Below are positions 52,401 through 63,655 of a stretch of 64,000 bases of DNA, in pieces; position 1 is the first letter of the stretch, and every line of letters starts with the position of its first letter. Made by a program: the position numbers and the translations under genes. Source of the DNA: Sipunculus nudus (Eukaryota > Annelida > Sipuncula > Golfingiida > Sipunculidae); the NCBI GenBank assembly GCA_026874595.1, contig CM049317.1, positions 35,744,901 to 35,808,900 on the forward strand, read 5' to 3'. The notes under the pieces are model-generated. The model had not been told where the DNA came from. It did not search any database and saw only the letters and a program-made list of their open reading frames with translations.

Positions 52401-55400
52401 AGATAAGTGCGGTTTGAGCACATAGCAATGACGTGCAAAAGATAACATTGTAGGATATTCCATATACCCCTACATATATACACATCCCCCTTCACTGCAA
52501 ATGGACTGTCCCATTACCACCTTCCTGATAAAGTAGGTTGCCTTGTATGGGCCAGGATGGGCGAGAGAGATCATTTTCCGATCAGGTGGCCGAGCGGATG
52601 GGAGGCAAGTATCTGCCCGCTAATTAAGGCAGGTCACTTAGAAATTGTATGGTTCGAGCGTAATAAGAAAATATGTGAAGTGTAGTAGCCCGCAACTCTC
52701 CATATCCTATGACAGACACGTACCGAAGGACTGGCAATATGATCATTTCCGGCATATTAATTATAATCATTCTAAAATCAGACATTTTTTTGGCCAGTTT
52801 ATTGTTGTGTATTTCATCCTTGGGAGAAACCTAAAACCTTACACATTATTTAATCCTATGATAATATGATAAGTGCAAAATTATACATATAAAACAAAAT
52901 CCTACAGCAATATTATTGCTTTAGTATCTACCCTGCTTGTGGACACCTTAAGAAGTAACAGTTCATGAACTTCATATATCATACCTGTTTCATCGTCTTG
53001 GCAAAGGAAGTCATATGAGTCCGTACAATTTGCCGCCTTCAGCTCATTGTCAAACTCTCCTTTAACCATTACGGCACAGTCCCCAAGTTCACCTGGCTGC
53101 TCAGGCGCCCAATTGATAAATTCTGCGTTAATTGTGACAAACGTGATTATTTCATCTAGTGAGAGGGCTAAATGGGCTAAATCATTTTCAAAAAAGGTGT
53201 GATTCAGTCATTAGGGTTTTGATTTCAAAACTGCAATTCTTGCGAAACAAAAGACATACAATAACAGTCTATCTTCTTGCGGATGGTTGGTATTTTCCAC
53301 TAAAAGAATACCTTCATATTTTGCGTGGCTACATAAGATAATAATTCCATTATACCTGACGATTCCACACAATTAAGTTTGTGGTTAGTACAAAAGAGAA
53401 AATTGATAATTCGGCCAAAAACATGAATTTTAAGCGAAAAACATACACACCATTTTCAGTGGTTCCAAAAGTCCACTTTTCTTTTCGTAATCCCAACCAG
53501 AAATATTTACAGTCATCACCAGAAGTTGGGCCCTGTTGAGATAATAGTTTGACAAGTATTTGGTCTTTAATGATGGCTAGATCAGACCCTTGCTGCACAC
53601 ATGTTGCGCGAGCCGAATACCAGTTCCGAACACCACACCTGAATACATAACACGAAGGCCCCACATGTACACAGTTGATGGCCATGTTTGCTCGGGCTCC
53701 ACATCCAGAACAGTCTGTGAAATTAAATGAACATGTACTATTTGATTTGACGTCAATACCTAAATATTATTTTTTTTTTTAATTGTTGGAGTATGTATTC
53801 CGGGTACAAGGTAACTGATGAACTGAAAGTATTATTAATTTATATTTCTACATCGGAATAATTGGGAACTCTTTGCTGGTTCCTTAACGGATAAATGATC
53901 TATATGCTCGGTTAACCTACTTTTCTGAAATGTGATTATGATATGACGTCACATGAAACCGTGTCACTTACAAGAAATAGGATAATGTTTACTGAGGTTT
54001 GCAAATGTTATTTTTTGTGATCTGTCATGATGGCTATTCATGTCCAACGTGATGCACGTTTTGTTTATTGGTATTTTTTGTATCACATTTAGGATCATTT
54101 TAATTTTAGCATTCCTTGTATTACTGATTCAAAGTCATGAAAAGGCTGCATCAAGTTGTTTAGAGAATACATATGGATAGGCCTACTAGTGAGAAATGCT
54201 TCTCAAATGCTATCAACTTCAAGAACATAGGGTTGGTTTAATATAAGCGTAACATGAAAATTAGCAGCATGTGTACTATTTGTTTAATCTTCCTTTTTTT
54301 GAAACGACTAGCAGAATCAAAGAAAACAATTTTAAATTATGGATATGAAAACAAAGAGACGACTAGGAAGACAGTAGACGATTTAAAAAAAAAAACACGT
54401 GTGATAAAATTGCACCAGAACTATATATTGCAGGGTTCAACAGGCTCTTCCAACTTGTTTAATTCTACACGTGGAAACAACGACTGATCTGTTCAAAATA
54501 TATTAAGGTAAAAATAATATACTGATTAACTATATTGTAATAACACAACATATTAAGAACAGGAAAAGTTGATCTGTGGAACATATCCGCCTGTCATGGA
54601 AGTAACAGCAGTAAATGTTTTGAATACCAGTGGGAAATTCAAGAGACAGTGGAACTTCGATAACAAACAGTACTGTCTGTGTGACCTTTTAAACTGTGTC
54701 AAGGTCATCCACATTCACACTTGAACTAACCCTTTTTGAGATGCATCAATGGTGTAAGTATGGTGACTCTGTCAATTTGTTTCTAAGTTTTAAAACCATT
54801 TGGGAAAAACGCACCGTCCTACGATAAGACGGACGATCATGTCCCTCGCCGACGGCGCCTACAGCGTGGATAGGGAACAAAAAAGTGACTTGCCTTTGTG
54901 CTCGCATATCATGCCCGCTGGTGTTCGACTTGCAGGAGCGGATACAATTCTCTCATTTGTCAAGTCTAGTTGCCCGTAAACGCTGTTTCCCAGCCTCCCA
55001 TCCAGATTTTCATCGCCTTGATATTTAAAACAGACCCAAAAAGTCATAAAGTAGGTCACTTCTGTCTGTTTAACAGCTATATCGCCAATGATTTCCATTG
55101 TGTAGTCCAACTTTAGCTAAGTTACGTTTTGATCTTTTTAGTTGAATACATAAAACGACCTTTTTTACACTAACAAAGGTTAACTATTCTCACGGTCTAG
55201 TCATACATATATGTATTTAGTTTCAATGAAAATCGGTAAATTGAAATGAAACTGCCTCACTATATGGACTCTGATCAAGCCACTCCCAGCTCGAGAACCT
55301 TTTACGCTCCAAGTCAACCCATATGGGCTCTGAAGTGCTGATCTCGTCCGGTTTCCATGGCCACGCAGGAGGGTGAACAGAGAGAATCGAACATAAAGTG

Positions 55401-57094
55401 GTACCATAAGACTGACAACAGCCTTTAGCTTCACTGAATGGGCGTTTTCCAGTATCTATGTCGTAATTAAAATATGAGAAAGGTTAATAAACAGACATTT
55501 ATCACTGCAAGAATAATTTTAAAAGTTCTGAGAAATTAATGAGGATACAAGAATTTACAATACTTGTTAAAATTATGATTAAAAAGATTTTGTAAATATT
55601 TCCGATCCATATTCATTTTCTTCTGGGCTTATTGAAAAGCCAGACATATAATCAAATATCTTAATATTCATCTGACATTACATTTTCCTATGAAACAGTT
55701 TAATGTGGTCCCAATTATTAAAACCCGCTGGATACTCACCATTATGTAAGCAATGTGTCTGTACAGTCATCAAGTACATTATTATTAAACTCAACAGGAG
55801 TTTAGGTCTGAAGCTTAAACGCTGATGACCAGTGTCACAATTATGATCTCCTGAGGATAGGAAAGCATTTTTATTAAATTGACGTCCAAGAATATTTCCA
55901 GTTATGTGATAATTGAAGGCATTTATAAAGAGACCTGCCTTATTGTTTCCCCACCTTTTAATTCCTCTGTGTTATTGACCAATACATGTATTTTTTTTCC
56001 GAGATGCTGATGACGATTGCTGACAAGATTATATTATATTATACATATAATACAGTGAACTTTTTTTTGCTATCACGATGAAAAACTAAAAGTCCATATT
56101 CTGGAAGTATATCGTATGGGCAAAGCAAGCAAGTATTTGTCTGATACCAATGCATATAAAAAAGCTTCGTTTAGATATATATGATACAGCAGTCAAAACC
56201 ATGAGCAGGCAAGGCATAACCTTAATAAAACAAATATATACCTGATAGAGACGGAAGTTTTGTTTTAACTACTCGTATATATGGGTCTGTATGACATGTC
56301 ACTCATGTTTTTTTCAGTCTGATCATGAAATATGCAAGACGTAAATAGAATATTTATTATATTCCTATAGCCTATATTCGTATCAATGGGGTAACGGCTG
56401 CCAATGTAAACAGCACTGTTTGCAGTAACTGAGGTTTTATAACAATAAGTGCATGAGCACTGAGGAGAAATAGTTGTAGTGTCCAAGCGTAATTTGTGAC
56501 GATTGTCTGAATTGTACTGATTTCTATTCCCATAGATATCTCCCTGAACGCAGAATCTGAATAAAATATTTCGTTTTGCGACTTTCTCTTACCATACATA
56601 TTTTATTACTATACCGTACATATTGGACAGTTGTAACCATTTATTTCGTTAAAGTGACGTAGATCTAACATTTTGAAAAATTCAATCACTGTAATTCAGC
56701 AAAAATTGATTTTGATTCGAACACAACACAATAATCCTGCATGTATACATGTCTAAAATTAATTTTGTTTAACTTAAAATTCAGGTGTTCAAAAATGCAT
56801 ATAATGATTCTTGTCTAAAAAACCTAACATAATATAATGGTCTAAAAGTAAATGCATGATGACACTCCCTGAGTTGGGAATCCCAAATATATATAATAAT
56901 GCGTACATAATAAACACGTAAAACCACCGACAGGCAAGATAGAACCGTGGCAAACAAAGAGGTAAATACCGAACTGAGCAAAGGTTAAACACCTTCCTTG
57001 TCACAAGTTATTATCGACTGAGTCACATCCATATGTAGCACATATACTAAGTACATGGTGGTTGTACTCGTGGTTACAACTTACCTGACGCCAT
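49444..57094 (-). CDS. Gene 1: two-domain C-type lectin-like transmembrane receptor (372 aa)
   Basis: Nine exons with coding parts 57085-57094, 55740-55850, 55261-55455, 54894-55076, 53451-53714, 52985-53122, 52304-52387, 51877-51962, 49444-49491, summing to 1119 bp with no internal stop. Residues 1-40 carry a polar start and a hydrophobic core (LLLSLIIMYLMTVQTHC), a signal peptide with a long n-region. 41-166 form a divergent CTLD1 (FSEAKGCC, PIWVDLERKRF, WVCF, MICE) that lacks one usual cysteine. 167-300 form CTLD2 (DCSGC, NWYSARATC, FWLGLRKEKWTF, FINWAPEQPGE, GDCAV, NC, FLC). 301-328 is a linker with an NAS sequon. 329-354 is a transmembrane helix. The tail (about 18 residues) contains RDYEEAATEL. 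EPN is replaced by EQP, so classical sugar binding is doubtful. Ligand unknown. Confidence 0.85.
50241..51722 (+). mobile_element. Pearl/Helentron-like elements, one nested or fused pair
   Basis: The first 5' end is at 50241 (ACAAGTTGCCCGCGGG, then ACTCAGCTGAATTTGAC). A second 5' end (ACAAGGGACCTGTGGC, then CGCTTAGCTGA) lies near 50918. The single 3' end is at 51640-51722: a GGACGGACGG tract, then GCTATAGCCCAGATG and TTCAGTCAGCTGTGCT. Sits in the last intron of gene 1. Includes a G19 run (51431-51449). Confidence 0.65.
51877..51962 (-). CDS. Gene 1 exon 8: transmembrane helix
   Basis: 86 bp, acceptor gtttgcag, donor gttcgt, leaving phase 0. Encodes TPVLLVILGCLSGLFLLA, LIIMTILYRK, an uncharged helix followed by basic residues. 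Confidence 0.85.
52304..52387 (-). CDS. Gene 1 exon 7: linker
   Basis: 84 bp, acceptor aattgcag, donor gtaaat, phase 1 both sides. Polar, with one NAS sequon. Confidence 0.8.
52575..52660 (+). ncRNA. tRNA-like sequence (Ser/Leu-type A box), probable SINE or relic
   Basis: GTGGCCGAGCGG matches the A-box region of class II tRNAs, and GGTTCGAGC follows at a B-box position. The rest does not fold into a convincing cloverleaf. It lies in a gene 1 intron, opposite strand. Confidence 0.4.
52985..53122 (-). CDS. Gene 1 exon 6: CTLD2 second half
   Basis: 138 bp, acceptor ttaacgcag, donor gtatga. Encodes FINWAPEQPGELGDC, ANC and FLC. It has no ATG-initiated open frame of note and is recognised by its borders and phase. 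Confidence 0.9.
53451..53714 (-). CDS. Gene 1 exon 5: CTLD2 first half
   Basis: 264 bp, acceptor atttcacag, donor gtgtgt. Encodes DCSGC, CYVFRCGVRNWYSARATC and YFWLGLRKEKWTFG. Confidence 0.9.
54894..55076 (-). CDS. Gene 1 exon 4: CTLD1 second half
   Basis: 183 bp. The acceptor gatatag lacks a clear pyrimidine tract and the donor is a GC type (AAAG-gcaagt). The reading frame is open and continues upstream for 15 codons, so the 5' border is uncertain. Encodes FWVCFKYQGDENLDG and MICEHK. Confidence 0.6.
55261..55455 (-). CDS. Gene 1 exon 3: CTLD1 first half
   Basis: 195 bp, acceptor acgacatag, donor gtgagg. Encodes FSEAKGCCQSYG and IWVDLERKRFSSWEWLDQ. Confidence 0.8.
55740..55850 (-). CDS. Gene 1 exon 2: signal peptide
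   Basis: 111 bp, acceptor tatcctcag, donor gtgagt, phase 1 both sides. Encodes the hydrophobic core LLLSLIIMYLMTV. Confidence 0.75.
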
Positions 57095-57140
57095 ATCTGC
57101 CGAACGGTGTAAATTCTACTTCTTCCTTGTCCGATCCCGC
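57085..57140 (-). CDS. Gene 1 exon 1: 5' UTR and first codons
   Basis: ATG at 57094-57092 gives MAS plus one base before a gtaagt donor. The 5' side at 57140 looks like an acceptor (cattttcgcag), so an upstream non-coding exon is likely. Confidence 0.65.
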
Positions 57141-57344
57141 CTGCGAAAATGAGGCTTCTCTTTGAACAGGATAACTTATGTCATGGTTTTATCTATGGTT
57201 TTGTTATACATAAAACACGTCATAGCTTGTGTAACGTGACAAGGTAATTCATCTAATACGGTCGCACAATCTTTAACAAATATAAAAAAAACCCGGATTT
57301 TTATGCAGTTTTCAGAAGAGCTTGGCAATGATACTAGGAACAGT

Positions 57345-57487
57345 TAATTAAATGGTGGAGGTGATCCGGATCACCATCTGGATCAAACAATTTTGTTAAG
57401 GAAAAATTCTGCATTTCTGACGATGCCCTATGGTGGTAATGGGCTGCTTTGGCGGTTTGCACTCTCTGAGTGCAAATTCTAGTTTGT
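57345..57487. repeat. Possible LINE/SINE 3' remnant
   Basis: GATCCGGATCACCATCTGG early and GGCGGTTTGCACTCTCTGAG late resemble the ends of a repeat type common in invertebrate genomes. No second copy in the window. Confidence 0.25.
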
Positions 57488-59530
57488 TAACTGTTATAAT
57501 CACTAAACGGAAAATTATACAAAATATTTTTACCCAATTTCATATTTATATCTGGAGAAAAAAAACCCCTCACCCTTGACCCATTATGAATTTAGGAGAA
57601 CAGTTCAGATACGAAATAAATTACTATAAATTATTCCATTCAATAAAAGATTAATACATGATGCAACCACAATTTTCCTTATAAAGTCATAGAACCAAAG
57701 TCCGACTTATATTCGTAGGGTAAGAACCGCCTTTCCTTCAGTTGTGTTTCAAAAGGTATTTTAGGAGTATTCATGATACCTTAAATTGAATGAACATAAT
57801 TGTTTGTTTTGCTTGTGTCGTCACCTGTGTTCATATAACCCTTTTATAGCTATAAGTCAAAGGTTAAAATTATAAAAAAAAGGATTTTGTTTATTATTGA
57901 CTTACAGATGCTAATGGTTTTTGCATGGCAGTAGGAAAAGAACCAATTCCCAGGAGTGTACAGATATTTTATAATTATTTCACTTGGATTTCTTATATAT
58001 ATATAAAAAAATTCCATGACATCCATAAAATTTATTTATGATTTCATAAAGAACCGTATATTTAAATATATACATCACCAATAAACCTAACAAACATGGA
58101 ATATCAATTGGGGAAAAATAATGCACATGAAATGTTTGTGACAAGGATATCGTTGTGGTTGCATTATTTTATTTAGTGAAGTCGTTGCTTCAGTAATTAA
58201 CAGTCTAGGAATTTCCCGCAATACATAAAAGATTCAAGATCCTGAGGTCGGCTTGTCTATACTAACAGCTACCTTATTTGGAAATTCCAATATCACTTAG
58301 CATGAGAGCATGCATTGTAAATGTTGAACTACATACCCGTATATGATAGATCAAGCTGTGATGTGGTTACCTGTGAGCTGTGGTGGGTATAGGCCGAGCG
58401 AGGTAAAACTTCCTCATCAGTAGAAATACGTTCTGACGTTCTGTAATGTCGCTAGAACTCGGCTGATGACAGAGAAGTGACTGATCCCCCCCCCTCCCCC
58501 GTGTGAAAAGCTATACTTTCAGCAGGTTTATGATACGCAGGCGGATAACAAGTCTTGTCTTAGAAGGCAATAGTAAATTTACCTGAAATTATTTTAGGAT
58601 CAGAAAGTAAATTAATAACATATATACAATTATTGACATAAAGATTTTACCGGTTGTATAAAATATATAAAACCATCCTTCCTGTCCCAGGAAATAGGGA
58701 TAAAATTGAGTTTACACCAATATCAGAATAATATAGATAATTACCGCATAAGTTTATACCCATACAGTATATTACTTGCATACAGAAATAGAAATTACAT
58801 ATGATTGTTGTTACGTACTTTATTATGTATGTTTTTATGTATGTTTATGTACAGGGGCGAATGTAAAATCCATCCGTTAAAAGCAATTGCAAATCTTAAT
58901 AACCACATATTAATAATAATTACTTAGCCATGTACTCTGTAATAACCACTGTCATCTATATGTTATATCTTGTATTTATGTATTGTTGTAAATAAAAAAA
59001 AATAAATAAATAAAAACTGGAAATGTGCATTCTATCATGTTGGGGGAGGGTCCATACTGTGGAATACAGAAAAAAAAGCTCTGCGAACATTGAAATCCCG
59101 GTTCTGAAGTTCATATTTGAAATTGCAGGTGTACACAAGCCGTATTGCAAATATATATCCACTTGACACACTCTGACGATGTAGTGGGGCTCGACCGTGA
59201 CGAGAACAGGCGGGCAGGTGATTGCTTGGCGGTCGAGGCTGGACCGTGTTTGCATTCACTTATTGTCCGGACATCTCAAGGTTCATTCGTGCATATGTGT
59301 CTGCACATTTGTGAATATTCCTGGAAATCCTTTCTTGATCCAGATTATTAGCCGAACCTGCACCAAAATCTAATTCTTCACTGGCCTGTTCCCGAAGTTC
59401 CCAGAATATTCCATGAAATTATGTTCATGAATGTTTTGAATGGCCCAATATCAGTTGTTTTTTGTTTTGTTTTTTTTGGCATATTTTTAACAAAGTTTGA
59501 TAACATTACCAGGTTCGAATTACTTTTAGA
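57488..59530. other. No gene recognised; upstream region of gene 1
   Basis: AT-rich, with a C-rich run near 58486. Possible location of the gene 1 promoter and 5' UTR exon, neither of which I can place. Confidence 0.4.
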
Positions 59531-59580
59531 AATTAATAAGCAGGATGTGCTAATCAATTAGTACATCCTGCTTATCAATT
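59531..59580. other. 50-bp near-perfect palindrome
   Basis: Arms ATAAGCAGGATGTGCTAAT and ATTAGTACATCCTGCTTAT are complementary except for one pair, with a 2-base loop, and AATT extends both sides. Confidence 0.85.
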
Positions 59581-60514
59581 GAAAAAAAATAGCCAAAACT
59601 AAGGAGAACAAATAAAATCGTTCTCAAAAGTCCTTTTCATGTGTTTTCCTTTTGCAATGGTCTGTTCCACCCTCTCGTGTTCACCTTTTTTTGCAACGAA
59701 AATTTCTATTAGTTACTTTTCGAAGGAAAGATAGTGATGAGGAGAAATAACTAAAGGGCTAATTTTCAACAAAGTAAAGAAATATTTAACACAGAATTAT
59801 TTAAAAATATGAGAATTCGGTCTACTTTTTACAACGTGTATTCTGCAGAAGTGTCAGATAGGTCTATTGGTGTAAAAAAGAGTGATTTTTCTTACTTGAA
59901 AAGAATTAAAAAAACTTGTTAAGTTATGAAGATCTTGATAAGTTCACCCAACATGCCTTTTCATATGGCCTATGTTTTTTTTCATATTTGTATAATATAA
60001 TAAATAACCTTCCAAACTATAATTCGAAACATAAGCCTTAACACGTTTTTATTTGCTGACAAACGCCCGGATCCTCCTTATCACACACCGGTACGTAATC
60101 TCGCAACTATACCACGAGCGGGCGGGCCCATGACTGTGTATTAGCGTTTCACGACGACGAAATGCCCTACAAAAATGGACAAAATTTCAGGATAGAGGGC
60201 AAAAGAACAAATTATATGGGTTTTTTCACCGCATTTTCAGACGAACCCCGCAATTTGACTGACTCTATTATTACTGACAATGTAAAATATTGACATCGAC
60301 AGCACTCAATTATAGTGCTAATGATTGGATCAAACGGTAGAAACTGGCACATTTAAAGTGCATACGGCCCGTTTAATGAATGCAGATAATTTGTTTGGTA
60401 AGTTAAATACGAATATTTTGCTCTTTGATTCACTTTGATGATGTATATCACGTCCAGCCCATCGAAGCTGGAACTTTCTTCCGTGCAAAAAACTACGGTC
60501 AGACAGTCACAAGG

Positions 60515-60607
60515 GGGTCAGAGGTCAGATGACGTCCATGCAAATTATATCGAAGTCAACCAATGGACGCATGGGTTAAATGACGTCGATCTAATGTCAT
60601 CCAATGG
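60515..60607. promoter_or_regulatory. Cluster of transcription-factor-like motifs
   Basis: GGGTCAGAGGTCA (DR1 form) at 60515-60527, TGACGTC at 60530 and 60581, ATGCAAAT octamer at 60538, CCAATGG at 60560 and 60601. The TGACGTC..CCAATGG pair is duplicated at ~45 bp. No adjacent gene was recognised. Confidence 0.3.
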
Positions 60608-60810
60608 GTGTGTGGGTCTGGTGTCAACTAGTGTCAACATACGAAGTTTACAAAATGCCGCTCAGTGAGTAAAAGCTAAAACATGTCAAATTTGAACCGC
60701 CCAGGTTAAATGGAATGAATGAATGACGAATGAACACATGAAGTTCGATCAGAATTTACTGACAGGAAATCTGTTGATTAGCAGAATGAATTTATTTTCT
60801 CAGAATATTA

Positions 60811-63655
60811 AACAAGGGACTTCTGGGTCACGTCGCTCAGCTGAATTTCGGAAAATATTAGTAACTGCAAAATATTTTTGTTTCTTATGGTTTTTCCATG
60901 TATATTACCATTTGAGAAGCTAAGAGAAAATGGCCCAGCTTAAATGAAACTCTGTAAATTATAGAATAATGGACATGAGCTAAAGCATATGGACTGTGTA
61001 ATAAATGAAACCTTTGGCCTGAAACCATTTAGTGATGCACCAAGGGAAAAAATGGGCTTACGGTAAGTGTCATATAAAAGTTCCATTTCATAAACAAATA
61101 CTGTGTGAAGGTAATTAATTTTTCAAAAGTTAAATATATGGCCATATGAGTTAAAAATTAATCCCACAAAGTTTGACCAATATTTCTAATTAAAAAAAAC
61201 TAGATAACTAGGCCCCACCAACTTTAAGAGATATGAACGAAATGCTACAAAGTATTTATATCTTCTTAAATCTTGTCAGTTAGCACTTTCATTAGGTCCT
61301 AATATTTTACCATATATGAATATTAGGATTAAATTCCTGAACATTTTTTTCTTTAAAACAATCAAAATTGTCCAAGTCTCAACAAAAAGAATTTTTTAAC
61401 ATTAAAATTATCAGCTTTGTCTTGTATATTAGTCCTGTGTATCGAAGCGGTGGGTTCAGTGAGGGGTCTCTGTTGTTACTGTTCATCGCTGAAAAAAATG
61501 TGAAATTATAAGATTCATCTTGTTTAGAGTACAGGTCTGTCAACAGAATGGGGGGGGGGGGGGGGGGGGGGAGAGAGAGAAAGGCTCCCTGTGGTATTTA
61601 AACTGGCAGCCTGATCAAGCTCAACAAGAGAGAGGGCTTGCCGGAGTGATGGGATTACATAACAGCCTGGGGAGCACAGAGAGTTGCATTGAATGACCTA
61701 CAGTGACCTCAGTGGACTGCTTGACAATTTAAGGGAATACAACAAGAGCCTCCAAACAAATTCAATAACTAGCCTAATTTTGCAGCTTTTATTTTTCATA
61801 TTTAAGATTTTAACAGATTTAATTCTTATGTGTACAGGCTGTGAAAATAACATCCACAGTACTTACAGGAAAGAATTGTGCCGTGGCCAAAATTTAAGGT
61901 ACTGATTTTATATTTATGCTAATAACTTAAAAAAAATTGCAAATTTCAGATCTAATTTTCCGTATACAATTGAATCTTGATTAAATGATGTTATATTCCT
62001 GATAAAAAGTCTCAGCCATTCTTATGTTAAGTTAGTAAATATATATCCTGATTTTTTACAAAGTGCATTATGTTTGGGCCTATAACTTCAACAAGTTACG
62101 CAATACTGACCTAAATTTTGGTATGTACATAGGAAATGTATAGAAGAATATGAATATTTACAATTACATCTAACATTATGCCAATTTTTGGATTACCAGG
62201 TAAACAAAAGTAGGGTCATGATGCTAGAAAATACAAATACATTAAGTCTTCTAAAAAAACTTCAATAGCTAGACTATTTTTTAAGCTTATACTTTCAAAT
62301 TCAAAATTCATTAGATTAAATCCATATGTAAACTGGCTGTGAAAATTAAATCAAATATACTTATAAGAAAAAAACGTGCCATGGTCAAATTTAGGCAAAA
62401 TTTAAGGTACCAATTTTTTGTTTTTGCCAATATTTTTAAAAATTTAACAGATTTTGATCTAATTTTGGGTATACAATTTAATTTTGATTAATAAAAGATA
62501 TATTACTGGAAAAAAATCCATAGGTTTAAAATGTTTTGTGTTAAGTGATCAAATATCTTTCCTGATTTTTTACAAAATGCATTATGTTTGAGCCCATAAC
62601 TTTTTTTAAATCATATAATAGGGACCTAATTTCTGGCATGTACATAGGAACTATATAGAGGAATATTTATGGTAAATATTAAGAAAAACAGGTGAGTGGT
62701 TTCGTAGTTAGGCTGTCCTGAAATGTGAAAATAGGTTTTTAATAAAAAATTGAGGTTTTTCCTTAATTTCTCAAAGGAACAAAGTCGCAAAGGCCCAGTT
62801 TTCGGCTTGGTAGGAGATCTTGGGGACATCTAACATTATGCCAACAACCTTGGGAGCATACAGAGCTGCACTGAATGACCTACAGTGACCACAGTGGACT
62901 GCTTGACAATGTAAGGGAATACAACAAGAGCCTCCAAAAGATTCAATAACTAGCCTAATTTTGCAGCTTTTATTTTCAAATTTCAGATTTTAACAGATTA
63001 AATCCTTATTTGTACATGCTGTGAAAATTAGATCAACAGTACGTACAGGAAAAAAATGTGCCATGGTCAAAATTGGGCAAAATTTAAGGTACCATTTTTT
63101 TATTTTTGTTAATATTTTTAAAAAGTTAAAAGATTTTGATCTAATTTTGGGTATACAATTTAATTTTGATTAATTAAAGTTATATTACTGGAAAAAAGTC
63201 CATAGCTTTAACATGTTTTGTGTTAAGTGATCAAATATCTTTCCTGATTTCATACAAAATGCATTATGTTTGGGCCCATAACTTTTTTAAATTATACAAT
63301 ACAGACCTAATTTCTGGCATGTACATAGGAACTATAAAGAGGAATATTTATGGTAAATATGAGGAAAAACAGATGAGTGGTTTTGATATTAGGCAGTCCT
63401 GAAGTGTGAAAATAGGTTTTTAATAAAAAATGAGGTTTTTCCTTAATTTCTCAAAGGAACGAAGTCGCAAAGACCCAGTTTTTGGCTTGGTAGGAGATCT
63501 TGGGGACATCTAACATTATGCCGAATTTTGGATTCCTAGATCTTACGGTTTCAAAACGTGCCACATCTACGGACGGACGGACGGACAGACGGACGGACGA
63601 CGGACAATGGACCACGACTATAGCTCAGATGACTTATAGTCAGCTGAGCTAAAAA
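60811..63655 (+). mobile_element. Helentron-like element with ~500-680-bp internal repeats
   Basis: 5' end ACAAGGGACTTCTGGGTC, then CGCTCAGCTGAATTT. 3' end: GGACGGACGG tract (63573-63605), then ATAGCTCAGATGACTTATAG and TCAGCTGAGCTAAAA. The ends match the pearl-like family, but the interior differs: units containing TTTACAAA-TGCATTATGTTTG recur near 62050, 62570 and 63255, and AATGACCTACAGTGACC near 61692 and 62874. Confidence 0.65.
61550..61571 (+). repeat. G22 homopolymer followed by (GA)n
   Basis: 22 consecutive G, then GAGAGAGA. Confidence 0.95.

Noticed and set aside
52575-52660. Functional tRNA-Ser or tRNA-Leu gene
   Set aside because: A- and B-box-like motifs are present, but stems do not pair well, the B box is degraded (GGTTCGAGC) and no Pol III T-run terminator follows closely.
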